Below are positions 1 to 11,508 of a DNA stretch of 64,000 bases, piece by piece (within the stretch, counting starts at the first letter, position 1; each line of letters opens with the position of its first letter). Under the pieces are notes generated by a model. It worked only from the letters and a program-made list of their open reading frames with translations, ran no database searches and was not told the DNA's origin. The stretch spans positions 219,591 through 283,590 of the forward strand of contig CACRXP010000619.1 of NCBI GenBank assembly GCA_902702965.1, in the 5' to 3' direction. This stretch comes from Spirometra erinaceieuropaei. Its lineage: Eukaryota; Platyhelminthes; Cestoda; Diphyllobothriidea; Diphyllobothriidae. A program made the translations under genes and the position numbers.

Positions 1-1768
1 GTTAAGGTGTGGAAGATGGATGTTCTGCCAGTTAATGACTGCATAACGTCCGACAGATTTAAGCAGAACGTTTTGGAGTTAGAGCTACGGACGCAGTGCG
101 ATGTTGGCAGACTGAATTCGCAGAAGAAAGCAAGTTCAGAAAACATTCTTTCAAAATGAGACTCGCTAACAAAAACAGTTAATAAGTTCTTTCAACCTTG
201 GTATGCTTTTACGTGAATATATACGCAGAAAAACTGGATTTTGCTATTACTTTTGCTAGTGATAACATTGAAAAATATCCTATATGATTTTTCATTCCTC
301 ACGTCTTGCTTCTTAATATCCTTATGCATGTGTGCCTTCAGATATTACCGAACTACCCCAGCAAAATACCATTGCAAATGAGTATACTGTTTTTGGCCGC
401 TTGATAGTGGAGGTGGTAGTGCTGATTTTCAGTGGTGTACCATGCCTAAAGCCAAATATAAATCAACGACTAAGAGAATTATAGTAAAACTTATGATATT
501 CGTGTATTTACATTGATTTTCGATAATAATGCCACCAAACTGATTACTTACCAATGCACACGAATAAGCTAACGGGGACCTTTCAAAAAACGCTGGCCGA
601 TTCCAGGAACAAGCGTCTATTTTTGAAAAATTAGCACCTTATGTGCTAAAACTGGTCCAGGATTGACCCCTGAACATCTGCGCATCTCGGCCATTGGCGG
701 ACAAGATCATTTGTGTCATTTTGATAAAAACTCACTGGCTTTGATTCAAGAAATCTTCGAATCCAGTTTCCATCTTAGTTTTGTTCTTGAAAGTTTTGAT
801 AAAAAAAAATTGTCCAGATGCTTGCAAAAGTGACAACGGTATGGTTTATGGCCGGGATTACTTATTACGAGGATCATCTGTGTTGAAAAAAGATCCAAAC
901 AACAAAACACTTTGTTGTATCACAAATATGTGTACAGCGCATTATCACCAATTAAATGCGGACACTGTTTTTGCCATTTAAGGATAAAAACAACAGCTTT
1001 AATGCCCCTTTGCAGACATTGTCAAAAACGCATCACATTGTCGTAATTTTTACTCCGATGATTACCTCATGAAATCTTAGATACCTTCCCGCAACAGCCA
1101 CTACGAGGTCTCTTTATATTTTTCTCTGACACACCCGTTATTTTCTTTTAGCACTATTATTCCCCCGAGTAAATAACTCCGACCATAAACCGTACCCTCG
1201 TTTTGGGTGTGAGATCGGTTAAATATAGGGGATGTGGCAAAATCTCCAATTCTAAGTCAAAGTAGTATGTCCATACGTTGTCATAGAACAGAATTGGATT
1301 ACGGCGATTCAGTTGTTCAGTCTTATCGTTTCTAATTGAGTATGCATTTCTTGGAGTGGCTTGCTGTAAACCACTTCTCTGATATCTTCATTAACCGCGA
1401 ACAAGCTGTTATGGACAAAACTAATAGTAGACCACCTGAATGTCACCATGAACTTCTGTTAATTCAGCTTCGGTTACGGGAAATTTTCGGTGACTGCGTC
1501 ACGGGTTTGACATTGCCCTGATTGCCTCCAGTTATCATAAAGGATCCACTTTTCCTTATACGTCATTACTTGATCAGCAAATGGACCATTACTGTTTTGC
1601 AAAGAACGCACCGGATGCGTTACAAGACGCCGAACTCTTTGATTTTCGTTAACCTCATGTGGGACTCACTTATCGCGCTTTTTAGTCTGACGATTTGCAT
1701 CAAGCTATCAATCACCCTTACGATGCTGACAACAGATACCTCAGACAGTTATTTGGCACTCTGACGTA
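1..1768. other. Unassigned non-coding stretch
   Basis: I see no splice-bounded exon, transposon domain or structured repeat here. Open frames are short (60-80 codons), lack recognisable domains and have AT-rich, non-coding-like composition. Confidence 0.5.
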
Positions 1769-2709
1769 CAGTGCGTGACCGATCTCATGAAATGTTGACC
1801 GAAATTGTGAAATGCGTATTTGATTAGGAAGGATCACTTAGGTGAATTTTTAATGCTGATTATCTCGCGGCATAATCTTAAAACATTTTAGACCCGGCAG
1901 GATGTCGAATTTTGAAAGCACTTTTTGAATTTCCTGTACAAAACGTAATCAGTAAAAAAGGCTACTTAATTAGCAAGCATTTTCGCATTGGTTTTCGATG
2001 TTCTTATAAATTAAAATATATTACATAAAAACCAGGGATAAAAAAATCTTTTTTATGTTTTTATAGCAAATCACGTCCTCTTTGTATTTTATGGTTAAAA
2101 TAAGCGTATAATTAGACCTTAAAAAGTCTTCTAATTCCAGAATAATTTCGCGTCTGATCAGCCATTGCATAAACGCTTAGTGATTAAGGTCAATAAGGTG
2201 CATGCGCCCCGTGTATTAAAATCATACATTCTTCTGTGGCTTTCAATATATACCATATAGGGACTGTGTTGTGCATTTCATGAGTAACAATAGTAAATGT
2301 ATAGGTACGATGGTGTATTAATGAACATTTCACGGCCTTAAAAGATCACATGATTAGAAACCTTCTTAAAACCGATTCATACCCCTTCTTTAAGTATACA
2401 GCACAAAGACGACTTGAGTTTCTATCAAATGAGTAGAAGAACGAATTTTTAATAAAATATATTTTAATTTATAAAACCATCGAAAATTATTGTAAAAATG
2501 CATGCTTATTAAGTTGCCCTTCTTAACTGATTACGGTTTTTACGGTAGATAAAAAGAAAAGCATTCAAAATTCGACATCCTGCCGAGTATAAAATGTTGC
2601 AGAATTATGCCGTGAGATAATCAGCATTACAAATTTACCTAATTAATCCTTCTTACAAAAACGCATTTCAGAAGTTCGGCCAAAATGTCATGAGATCTGT
2701 TGCGCCCTG
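1769..2709. mobile_element. Foldback MITE, old copy 1
   Basis: A diverged member of the foldback MITE family. The left end reads CAGTGCGTGACCGATCTCAT and the right end is its approximate reverse complement (TCATGAGATCTG...GCCCTG). TA lies immediately outside both ends (1767-1768 and 2710-2711), as expected for Tc1/mariner-type insertion. Inside, the left arm keeps the family features: a GAAATTGTGAAATGCG block, a sequence resembling GGATGTCGAATTTTGAAAGC, and a TTTAGG-type core. These recur inverted near 2560-2690. No ORF is present, so it is non-autonomous. The divergence suggests it is older than the other copies. Confidence 0.72.
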
Positions 2710-5700
2710 TAGGTTTTCTTCAAAATTTGCTTTCAAAAGTTCATTGCAAAGTGTGCATAGCCGTTATCTACCTTATGCGTTTTCAAACTTTTTATTTTCC
2801 TCTACGGAATTTCTGGAACCACCGTCGTAATATACAATTCCTTAAGACCCCTCACCCCATGCTCCGTTGATAACAATCGTCGTTTACGGAACATTGTGGC
2901 CATATTTTAACTCATGCAAGAAAAAGAAGGCGCATTCCTTTATCTTTTTTATTTTTATGTGCGTTTTTGCCTCAGACCTTTGCTCCCAAAGAAATTATCG
3001 GAGTATTCTTAAGAAGTTTTTATTAATTACTAGGCATACGAACAATTGTGAAAAAAACCGCAGAAAGAGCAGTTACTTTCAATCTTTAAAAAAAAGCCAA
3101 AAATCGGCCGATATTATTTGCACAGCCTAATGGTTGCTTGTCAATGAGAGGGGCATATAATCTTCTCATTCATACATTATTAAAAAAAGTGATATAGTAT
3201 CCATAGCTTGGAAAAAAGGCCATCTTGTCAAACCTAAATATCAGAGCATGATCAAGTAGGACGGTCTACCACCTAAAAACCTCAAGACACTGTTGGATAA
3301 TCAAAGAAGTACACAAATGCCCTATTTTTGGCAGGTTATGCCGTTTGGAAGGCGATACCTTTTTCCCGCTAACGATTTTTCAACGACGTGCTTCTGTACT
3401 GGCGGTAGGAAGTTTGAATAGCTTAGAATCTCCCTAAAAAGCATCAGTAAGAGCGCATTTCGATTTAGATCGTCTCTTCTCGTGAGTAAGGTTTATTTCG
3501 GCGACCAGGAGAGATTAGATTCCTCTTTCAAGCAAGCGAACGATCAAAACCTGAAAATGTTCAGTAATCTCGCATTTTCATTGCGGTAGTACTACCCCTG
3601 GAAAGTGTTAACAAGTCCAACTTAAAAATGTACCTTTTTAACCGTTAATAATAAGGCCCGTCCAGTAGGGCACATCACCAAGGCGCAGCAAGAAGTGAAA
3701 GCAGCCAATTACATTGGGTCATGGAGGAGTGAGAATTGGTGAACTTCGACTTGTCAAGCAGACGGGAGAGAACACAATTGACTCCTGAACACTGGGTTAG
3801 GGGAAGTGTGTAAGTTGGATGTTTTTGCATTTCGTCGGCGCAACATGACGTGTGGGGTACATTGGAGACTTAGCCTTTGCGATGGTAGCTGGAGGGTTTG
3901 AATATACTCCTTCGTTGAGCATAAAATTTCCGCTGGCTTTCCACATAATCTCCACCTATGTGTCCACAGGTATCCACTGGCGCAGGAAATGGCATAAGTT
4001 ATCAAACATCTCTCCTTAAAAAGCTTTCCTTTGCATCTGCTTAGAAAATGCGGTCACAGATGTAACTGTGCATCGTCACTGACACTAGCGAAGGCTAACG
4101 CTGAGAGATACCCCAGATTTAAAAGCTTTTCAGATGAATGCGTTGATACAGGAAATCCCCACCCACATATCGTTCACCGGCAGCCTACTGACAGAACACA
4201 GAATTAAATATTCAAGTAGGCACCCCGGAAGACATCATCATCTGCTTATGTATCGGCAAAAAAGAAACATAATCTTGGGATAACTATCAAACTTAAAAAT
4301 AATGGATTACCGGAGGGAGCATTGTAGGTCAGATTGTCGCGGTTTCAGCTGCTAAAAACCGCTTCGCGTACAATATGCGTTTCTTGCAAATACAAGAGTC
4401 ACCCTCAACTTTCTAATAAGACATTTTTTACGATGGTTGTGAAAATTTACATAAATCGAGAGAGGACTTCTGTCAGTAACAAATAATTCTGCCAGGACCC
4501 AGGTAAACGCGTGAAGGCAATGATCAGTTAATTTTAGGAAGTGTTAGTACCTACAAGCATAAAGCGTAAAATGGAGCAGCTTAAGCACAAGCGTGAAGAA
4601 TACTCTGTCATTACCTAATCACCTTTGTCTATGAACAGTCGTAGGATTCTCTAAGAGGTCAAATTCAAGAACTATGTGGTTTCTCCGCAAAAAATATAAA
4701 TAACGCAGTAAGAAGCCTCTTCTGCTGTGGAAATTAAAATTATTTAACCTGTTACGCCGTTCGTTTCCAGCCTTCTCTAATAAATGCATTACACTTGAGT
4801 CATAGGGTTGGGCCATTGACAATCTGGCGAAACTGACTTATGTGAACGTCTAAACAGGAGATGGAAACAGGACAGCCTAGTCCAAGGAATAAATGTGGAC
4901 GTGTGCTTGGTCCTAAAAGATATAAAATATGCTCGAGTACTAATCCCAACAATAACATTAATATAAAATCCAACCTTTGCCATAGCCTTGCCGGCAAACC
5001 TACCGTAAACCTTAACTCTGCAGTTGACAACGATCCCCTATCTTAATTCTAAGTTACCGTTAACTTTACATCTAACCTTAAACCTGTTCCTCCACTTAAC
5101 GTCAATCCTTACTTTAAACCTTATCCTTATTTCACTGGAATTCGGCTCAAAGCACCCGTGTTGCATGTGGTTCCTACCCTCATTTCGTGTTTAAACGTCC
5201 ACATAAGTCAGTCCTACCGACAGTCTTTTTTTAAGATCACATTGTCATAGTTGATTGCGTAGAACTCCATGCATTTGTCAACTTTGAGAGTGTTTCTTGT
5301 CTGAACTACGCTAACAACTTCTGGCTATATGGAAGTTTGCACATTTGTTTCCCTTGTTAACCCACTCGGTTGAGTGCATGCCTTCGTAGCATTTTACCTT
5401 GCATAGCCGAGCAATTTTTTACGCGCGTACACTCGTACGCGTGGGATCACCCTGAACTCGTAAATATTTCATCTCCGAAGTTCACTGTTTCGGGAGCAGA
5501 TAAGCCGACCGACATCGTCCCACTACCCAACTCCCTCCACACAGTCGCCCCAGGCATCGTCATCGCTGGCGCAATGCCAGATCACAGCCTGATCCTCAGT
5601 TCACAACAATGCCCTGCTGTCGAAAGAATGAAATGTTTAAGGCTGACAGATGGTGGGATAGGATTTAGCTCTATGCGGATAGACTGTCTTTGTGCCAGAT

Positions 5701-6464
5701 AGATACACACTTGGAGTGCCTGAAGCTTTCCCGTCTATCTGAGATACGGGACAGACAAAGTAGACTGTTCTGCCTAGGGCATTACTATGACGCAAATAGT
5801 GTTGTCAAACATTTCTGCTCTTTTATGGAAAAAGGAAATCATAAGTTCAAGCGAATAATGCACACGACGTTGCCCAAAGTGACATTCTGGTTCTTAAGTT
5901 CTTATTTCGGCTGATTTCAGGAGGATTAGGCGTGACGTAGGCTGATTTCTCCATTCTATTCATGTGATTCTTACGGTCAAATATTTTGCAAGCATTTTGC
6001 ATGAAATACTGTCCACGACAGAGTCGTTTATATGCGGGTTGCTTCATGATTTTCTACATCAAATGCAGTAAAATGAGCTCGGGATAGCATCCGCGACGGT
6101 CACTTTAGCCCTGTGCTGTGTGCAGTGCGGTCCGTCTATGCGTTGGTCCTCTTCAGACGCCATTGTAGATCCGTGTCACGTGATCATGAGGTGTTGACGC
6201 TGCCTAGTCACAGAGGTCTCACATTTGCAAGAAACAACTCTGTACATCAAAAATGGATAAATTGCAAATCTGGTTGCTGAAGTCCAGTCTTTTAACGAAT
6301 AATCTAGAACAAGGTGTTCAGACTCATGGTTTGTTTTTTCAACGATGCTCAGGAAGACGGCTCTTTTGTCTCACTACCGAGGTAGAAGTCAGAGGCTGAT
6401 GTAATTGAAACAGTAACTCTTGAAATCGTTTCGACTGTTGTGATGTTTAAGCTTATTGTTATAT
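2710..6464. other. Unassigned non-coding stretch
   Basis: No gene or known element is recognised. A 110-codon plus-strand open frame at 5370-5702 has no ATG start, splice context or recognisable domain, so I do not call it. A degenerate telomere-like tract at about 4935-5135 is listed separately. Confidence 0.45.
4935..5135. repeat. Degenerate CCTAAC/CCTTAAC-like tract
   Basis: Repeated words such as AACCTT, CCTTAAC, CTAACCTTAAACC and AATCCTTAC recur about every 6-12 bases. This is a decayed tract resembling the complement of TTAGGG telomere repeats. Similar tracts occur near 7.4, 42.3-42.7 and 51.3 kb. Confidence 0.4.
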
Positions 6465-6564
6465 AAAAAAACCAAACGGTCGAGGACGAAAGTTCGAGTT
6501 TCAGGTGTGTATATAAATGAATAAGAAAGATGGTCGAGCAGCGGAACGTTTTGTCTATTGTTCT

Positions 6565-6600
6565 GAGCTTTCGAACTCGTGCCTACGCGATCGGATCCAG
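6565..6600 (-). ncRNA. Partial hammerhead-like motif in inverted left arm
   Basis: The minus strand carries GAAAGCTC (complement of 6565-6572) preceded by GAGTTC, half of the family B stem II. The CUGANGA half has been lost. It is the inverted partner of the motif at 7157-7198. Confidence 0.4.
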
Positions 6601-7156
6601 AGGACCCAAATATAAACACCACCAACGATGTGGAATTCTCTGCCATAAAACAAGGACGTTTCAGACACAACCGAGGGCAATGCTGGGGAGCCAGGTGCTA
6701 GAATTGCACACATCCCCAAAGCCACCATGCACTGTAGGGTCGTGAAAATCAAAGACCGGTTGAAGCGTGAGGAGCAATCTGGAGTTATGCATCGCATCCC
6801 GTGACAAAACTGCGCTTGTAACTACACAGGTCAGACTGGACGCATACTCAGATCGCGCATACACGAGCATAAGCTGGCTGGGCAACGAGACGACGCATTA
6901 TCATAAGTGACCGCCCACACCTACGAAACGAGTTATGAGTTTAATTAATCAGTCACCAAAATAGTCGCCCATGCCGGAATCAAAACAGGCCGAAAAATGA
7001 TTGATGCCTGGGCCTCGGGTGAGAACCCGGTAAATCGATTTATTGATTCGACGCCGACGTACAGAGCCCTGCGCAGTCATCCCCAGTTTTAAGCCATCGA
7101 TCGATAATTGATTAACAAGCCCCATATCTGTCGCCTGTTCTGCTGTTGCTGCTACT

Positions 7157-7198
7157 ATCTCTGACAAAGGACTTCTGCACGAGTTCGAAACCTCATAG
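7157..7198 (+). ncRNA. Hammerhead ribozyme-like motif, family B, 3' end
   Basis: CTGACAA (7161-7167) matches the hammerhead CUGANGA core except for one base (G8 to A). It is followed by a stem II in which GGACTT (7169-7174) pairs throughout with GAGTTC (7181-7186), counting two G-U pairs, around a 6-nt loop. GAAACCTC (7187-7194) supplies the GAAA core and the cleavage-site UC. Stem I pairing is weak. The changed core base means it is probably inactive. Confidence 0.55.
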
Positions 7199-7229
7199 CA
7201 ATAAACAAAATGTTCCGGCGCTCGACCAT

Positions 7230-7259
7230 CCTTCTTCTTCTTCTTCTTCTTCTTCTTCA
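7230..7259. repeat. (CTT)n microsatellite
   Basis: About ten consecutive CTT units lie inside the right arm of the PLE remnant. The left arm has only a degenerate AAGAAAG here, so the expansion is specific to this side. Confidence 0.9.
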
Positions 7260-7339
7260 GTTAAACCAAACGGCCTATTAGTCGGAACCCTTGTGGAAGG
7301 ATTCGACAATGGGACACCCTCCGAACTAATACTGTTGGT

Positions 7340-7530
7340 CCTGTGCTAAGGCCCAGGCAGGTTAAGGTTTGGGTAAGGCTCAGGGTTAGTGGTGCGGTTA
7401 TAATTATGACGTGGGATATGCACTCGTGGTCTTGCTCTAAATTCTTAGAATGGTATTTATTCTCGTGTCCTTACACTATCCGTGACCATTGCCCTAACCG
7501 CAACCCTAATCCTAACCTAAAATCTGATCT
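7340..7530. repeat. Inverted pair of TTAGGG-like tracts
   Basis: The left part (7355-7400) reads GGTTAAGG, TTTGGG, AGGGTTAG. The right part (7490-7525) reads CCCTAACC, AACCCTAATCC, TAACC. These are degenerate telomere-like repeats in opposite orientations around a spacer of about 90 bp. Confidence 0.5.
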
Positions 7531-8126
7531 ACGCAAAATTTAGCACAATGCCACCTGCATTGTAGGCGGTTCCTATTCCCGCGGTTTACTCTGGCAAATT
7601 GCAATAGATTAATGCCCGCATTGAACAGATAACCTGTCTCCCTTCGTCGCGCTGTAATACCTTTGGAAACCCTCCAAAATCGTATTAAATTACAACAAAT
7701 ATTTTAGGGACTAAATGAATTTAAAAATTATTCCAAACCCACCAATTGTTGACAAATGCTCTTATTTCATGAATACAATGAACCATACTTCAGATAAGAA
7801 AGTGCAAATTTACGCCTGAATCTCTGGTTGCAGCTCAGTCAATCGATGCATCGATCCGGCGTCTACATACATAGTCCCGCGCTCTCGCCTGCGCACCTGT
7901 GGCACTGGTTGTCGATTGGCTAATTTTCCGTGTCATTGTTGATTTCTCTGTTGCTGTCGTCACCTTTACTGAGAGACCCTTGTACGGAAAAATAAACAAA
8001 TGGTTTCGGTGCGCACTCGTGTGCCTTCTCTTCTACTCGTGAAGGAAACTCTTATCCTAGGAAAGTGTTCTGGCATGAGTGATTCCGAAAGTACTTATAT
8101 TTGGAAAACATGCTTGTTTTAGGAGT
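7531..8126. other. Unassigned non-coding stretch up to the assembly gap
   Basis: Nothing is recognised. It presumably belongs to an intron or to upstream sequence of the host gene whose exon fragment follows the gap. Confidence 0.4.
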
Positions 8127-8194
8127 NNNNNNNNNNNNNNNNNNNNNNNNNNNNNNNNNNNNNNNNNNNNNNNNNNNNNNNNNNNNNNNNNNNN
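8127..8194. other. Assembly gap (68 N)
   Basis: A run of N. It directly abuts the putative exon end at 8195-8232, so the start of that exon is unknown. Confidence 1.
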
Positions 8195-8232
8195 GAGTTG
8201 CGTGAGGCCATCGTTCTGCTAGATGCCACCAG
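8195..8232 (+). CDS. Putative exon 3' end of the host gene (uncertain)
   Basis: The only open frame after the gap reads ELREAIVLLDAT plus two bases of an Arg codon. It ends at a strong donor (CCAG followed by GTAAGA). That leaves phase 2, whereas the exon at 8994 needs phase 1. Either an unseen exon lies in between, the gap is mis-assembled, or this is not an exon of the same transcript. The 38 bases are too few to assign a protein. Confidence 0.35.
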
Positions 8233-8993
8233 GTAAGAAAGTAAGTTTAAGGAGTACTGTGTAAATTACATTTACCGGACCAATATATAAGTGTAGATTC
8301 TGCCGGCATATATCTTGCAACTCCATTCATTGGCCTGTGGAAAATTTCGTGTTTTGAGGGCAACCAGATAATGGATAACCCTAGCCAGTGTCGCAAAACG
8401 ACAGGTATTGGAAGAACACGGAATGCCTACCATATCAGATTTTTGATACTACGCGATAGTAAGCAATCGTGCGTACGTTGCAGACAGTAGGCACTTTTTA
8501 GATAAGCCATAAAGACACCTGCTAGTTATTTGTCTTTTGTCAGCCCAGCGGCATCGCGGAAAGCACTATTGCTACATTCTGGCTATATGAAATAGACTAA
8601 AAATAGGGTACTAACTAGCATTGTGGCGAATTCTGGATGCGATTTTGTTGGGCACTTCGACCATCATCTTTGTTTTAGACAAGAGTTGAACATTTGTGGT
8701 TATTCTTGTAATTCAAAATACCTGTAGGGCAATGAGATTACTCGAGAAGCGTGGTCTCTAACTAATTCCGACAATTGTTTAGCCCATAACAGAAGGCCCT
8801 GCTCCGGACAGCTCAGAAGTTAATAAAGCCTGTCACGCCCACATGTTTCCATCACAAAAAAAACCCCTGCTGATATTCGAAGTCTTTGCTCTTTGGAGGT
8901 CTCGTCAAAAGCCACTGTTTGGGCTGTTCGAAGCAGGCACAAATAATCTTAAGGATGAGTTTTACTGACTGTATTTTTCAATTAAATTTGCAG
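8233..8993. other. Probable intron
   Basis: The stretch starts with GTAAGA and ends in a T-rich tract followed by TTTGCAG. No further exon was identified, although the phase conflict of its flanks hints at one. Confidence 0.4.
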
Positions 8994-9102
8994 CCGCACT
9001 TGAGGTTAACGACACTTCGTGGATCAACCTGGAGCCCAATAAGTGCGCAGTCTACGGCGTGATCCTCAAGTCCGCAGTGTCAGCCGGCTTTCACGAATTC
9101 CG
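8994..9102 (+). CDS. Internal exon of an unrecognised host gene
   Basis: An exon of 109 bases sits between a good acceptor (TTTTTCAATTAAATTTGCAG) and a donor (CCG followed by GTGCGT). Only one frame is open. It encodes 36 codons beginning ALEVNDTSWINLEPNK and ending SAVSAGFHEF, plus two bases of an Arg codon. GC content is well above the surrounding intron. The exon starts in phase 1 and ends in phase 2, which fits exactly the exon starting at 42983 (the joined codon CGC is Arg). I do not recognise the family, and no signal peptide or membrane segment is visible. The following intron would be about 33.9 kb. Confidence 0.66.
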
Positions 9103-9179
9103 GTGCGTCTCCATTTACGAGTGTTGGCGCATATTTCTGTAAATGCCTTCGTTCATTTAATTTAATTATTATTTAGATT

Positions 9180-10640
9180 CAGTCAGTGTGTTCATCGTCA
9201 CGGATGGAACTTCCACAAATGTGAGACACGAACCATCCCAAAACATGCACTGAGATCATTTTGTGCGTGTGTGTGTGTGAGAGTGTGCCCCCCCCCCCAA
9301 ACGGGTCACGTGTTAGATGCGCTGGACCAACACGGGGGCCACATCGTATTCTGGCAGACGTTATCTGCCCGCAATAACAAATGCCAACATCTAGGGGGTG
9401 CGCTGGCAGACCCTGATGCCGGCAGTCTTCGCACAACTGGGCCACTGCCATCACCCCATTGTTTTGTGGGTCAAAATCCTGATCATTTGATGTGGGGACC
9501 AGAGGGTGCGGAGTAAAGTACCAAGGTGCTGATCCGTCCAAGCCATCCACTTGCGGCCTCCCCCCTCTCCGGTCTTCTTGACTCTGTCTTGACACCGGGC
9601 TCACGCGGGGGAGGAGGAGAGATTGTGGTAGATGCCGCGCAAGTCTACTGGCACTATAAACCCCTGCGCAAGTCACCGTCTCTGTTCCCACCAGCTGCTG
9701 TGGGGCATACGGTGGACATCGTAGAAATCGACGGGCGAGCTATAGTGTGTGTGTGTGTGTGTGTGTGTGTGCATGCGTGCGTGCGTGCGTGCGTGCGTGC
9801 CCTCTAAACGGGCCACGTGTTAGATGCGCTGGACCAACACGGGGGCCACATCGGACTCTGGCAGGCGTTATCTTTGCGTAATAACAAATGCCAACATTTG
9901 CGGGGTGCGCTGGCGGACCCTGTTGTCGGCATTCGTCGCACAACTGGACCACTGCCGCCACCCCATTGTTTTGTGGTCAAAATCCTGGTCATTTGTGTGT
10001 GGACCAGGGGGTGCGGAGTGGAGCGCCAAGGCGAGGATCCGTCCGAGCCATCCACCTGCGACCTCCCCCGTCTCCGGTCTTCTTGACTTGGTCTTGACAC
10101 CGGGCTCAGGCGGGGGAGGAGGAGAGAGTGTAGGTAGATGCAGCGCAAGTCTACTGGCACTATAAACCCCTGCGCAAGTCACCGTCCCTGCTCCCACAAT
10201 GCAGTCTGTGGGGTACACGGTGGTCATCGTCGAAATCGACGGACGAACTGTCGTGGGTGGGTGTGAATGTGCCCCCCAAACAGGTCACGAGTTAGATGCG
10301 CTGGACCAACACGGGGGTCACACAGGATTCTGGCAGGCGTTATCTTCGCGCAATAGCAAATGCCAACATCAAGGAGATGCGCTAGCAGACCCTGTTGTCG
10401 GCAGTCGTCGCACAAACTGGGACCACCGCCACGACCTTCAGTGTATTGGCGGTCAAAATCCTGGTCATTTGCTGTTGGACCAGGGGGTGCGGAGTGGAGC
10501 GCCAAGGTGAGGACCCGTCCGAGCCATCCACCAGCGGTCTCCCCCATCTCCGGTCTTCTTTACTCTGTCTTGACACCGGACACAGGCCAGGGAAGAGAGA
10601 GTGTGGTAGATGCAGCGCTGGCACTATAAACCCCTGCGTA
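9180..10640. repeat. Three-unit tandem repeat, unit about 470-510 bp
   Basis: Three head-to-tail units share a block beginning AAACGGGTCACG (about 9299, 9807 and 10276), followed by TTAGATGCGCTGGACCAACA. Each then has GCCAACAT, AAAATCCTG, GTGCGGAGT, TCCGGTCTTCTT, GACACCGG and CACTATAAACCCCTGCG. Each unit is headed by GATAGTG/GTG-rich sequence that varies in length. The overlapping ORFs in several frames are by-products of this GC-rich repeat. Relatives occur at 30425-30640 (inverted) and 35956-36262, so the unit is also dispersed. It lies just inside the large first intron. Confidence 0.85.
9742..9800. repeat. (GT)n / (GCGT)n microsatellite
   Basis: A run of about 14 GT units passes into GCGT units at the junction between the first and second tandem units. 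The equivalent positions in the first and third units have shorter GT runs. Confidence 0.9.
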
Positions 10641-10888
10641 TGGCATTCATTGCTTACATGTCCGGATAGTTGCCATGTCGCTGAATAGCGCATTCACATT
10701 CTATCATTCATTGAAGTCAATGCAAGTCCCACACATCGCATAAGCACCCTTTCTGTGATTGCTGGCTAAACGCCACTTATCTCCTGTAGCATAAGGAGTT
10801 TGGTTAGATTTAAAACACGCCGCCCTTAGTATCGATCTCCCCATCTGTAGACTCGGCAGTCCCCTACATTATGCCAACGTCGTTATTA

Positions 10889-11508
10889 CGGTAGGTGGGC
10901 TAACTCATGTAATGTTAACCGATATTCCGAAATGCGTTTTCGTTTCGAAAAGATTAGTTAAGTCGGATTGTAAAACTAGTCAGCCTGCAAAATAATTTCT
11001 ATAATATTTCTGTTACCTCAGGATGCCGCTTTATGATCGTAGAGAAATGTGTGTTTTTCCGTACGCGGAAAGTCTACGGCTTGTAGTTTAAAAACCCTAA
11101 ATCCAAGTGTAACGGTAGAGTGGTTTCAAAATTATTCGGGAGTTGGAACAGTTTTCTAAAACCGCATCATACGCTTCCCTTGAGTATACGTTTGGAAGAA
11201 GACGTAATTTTTTACCGAATGAACAAAATAATAAATATTTTATGTGTTTTCCATGAAGCATAATTTAATGTTTAAGGGTCATTGCAAATCAATGAGAAAC
11301 GTTCATGCGACCCAAGTAGTCATTTTTTTCAGAGAGTATATTTTGTATGCAGCCGCGACGAAGGTCTCTCGAAAGCCGGCATCCTTACGTAACTGAAATA
11401 TTGTAGAATCATGTTGCAGGCTGACTTGTTTAGCAACCCTTCTTAATTTATCTTTTTGAATGTTTTTCGGAATTTCGGTTGACATTTCATGAGTTGGCCC
11501 ACCTAATG
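10889..11508. mobile_element. Foldback MITE copy 2 (internally deleted)
   Basis: The ends read CGGTAGGTGGGCTAACTCAT and its near complement ATGAGTTGGCCCACCTAATG, with TA just outside both (10887-10888 and 11509-11510). The left arm continues with GAAATGCGTTTTCGTTTCG, TGTAAAACTAGTCAGCCTGC and GTTACCTCAGGATGCC. The right arm repeats these inverted (GGCATCCTTACGTAACTGAA, AGGCTGACTTG). At 620 bp it is shorter than the roughly 900 bp full copies, because much of the outer left arm is deleted after about 11038. Confidence 0.85.

Larger units (their letters stand above)
6465..7285 (+). mobile_element. Penelope-like element remnant (family B), GIY-YIG domain
   Basis: The plus strand at about 6780-7110 encodes a broken GIY-YIG endonuclease C-terminus: CACNYTGQTGRILRSRIHEH, then a TAHTYET stretch and a tail with NRFIDSTPTYRALRSH. 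Internal stops show it is dead. The domain lies between two inverted arms of about 100 bp (about 6485-6585 and 7175-7285) that share GATGGTCGAGC, TTTTGT and TTCGAACTCGTGC. Both arms contain hammerhead-like sequence pointing outwards. PLEs typically carry a reverse transcriptase plus GIY-YIG ORF flanked by pseudo-LTRs that may be inverted. Here the reverse transcriptase part is missing. The copy at 39.1-39.8 kb has the same layout. Confidence 0.75.

Noticed and set aside
5370..5702. A 110-codon plus-strand frame
   Set aside because: No ATG start, no acceptor/donor pair of matching phase and no recognisable motif.
9179..10693. Many overlapping frames of 70-170 codons
   Set aside because: They recur in several frames of the three tandem repeat units, with no shared protein-level conservation. 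Repeat sequence explains them.
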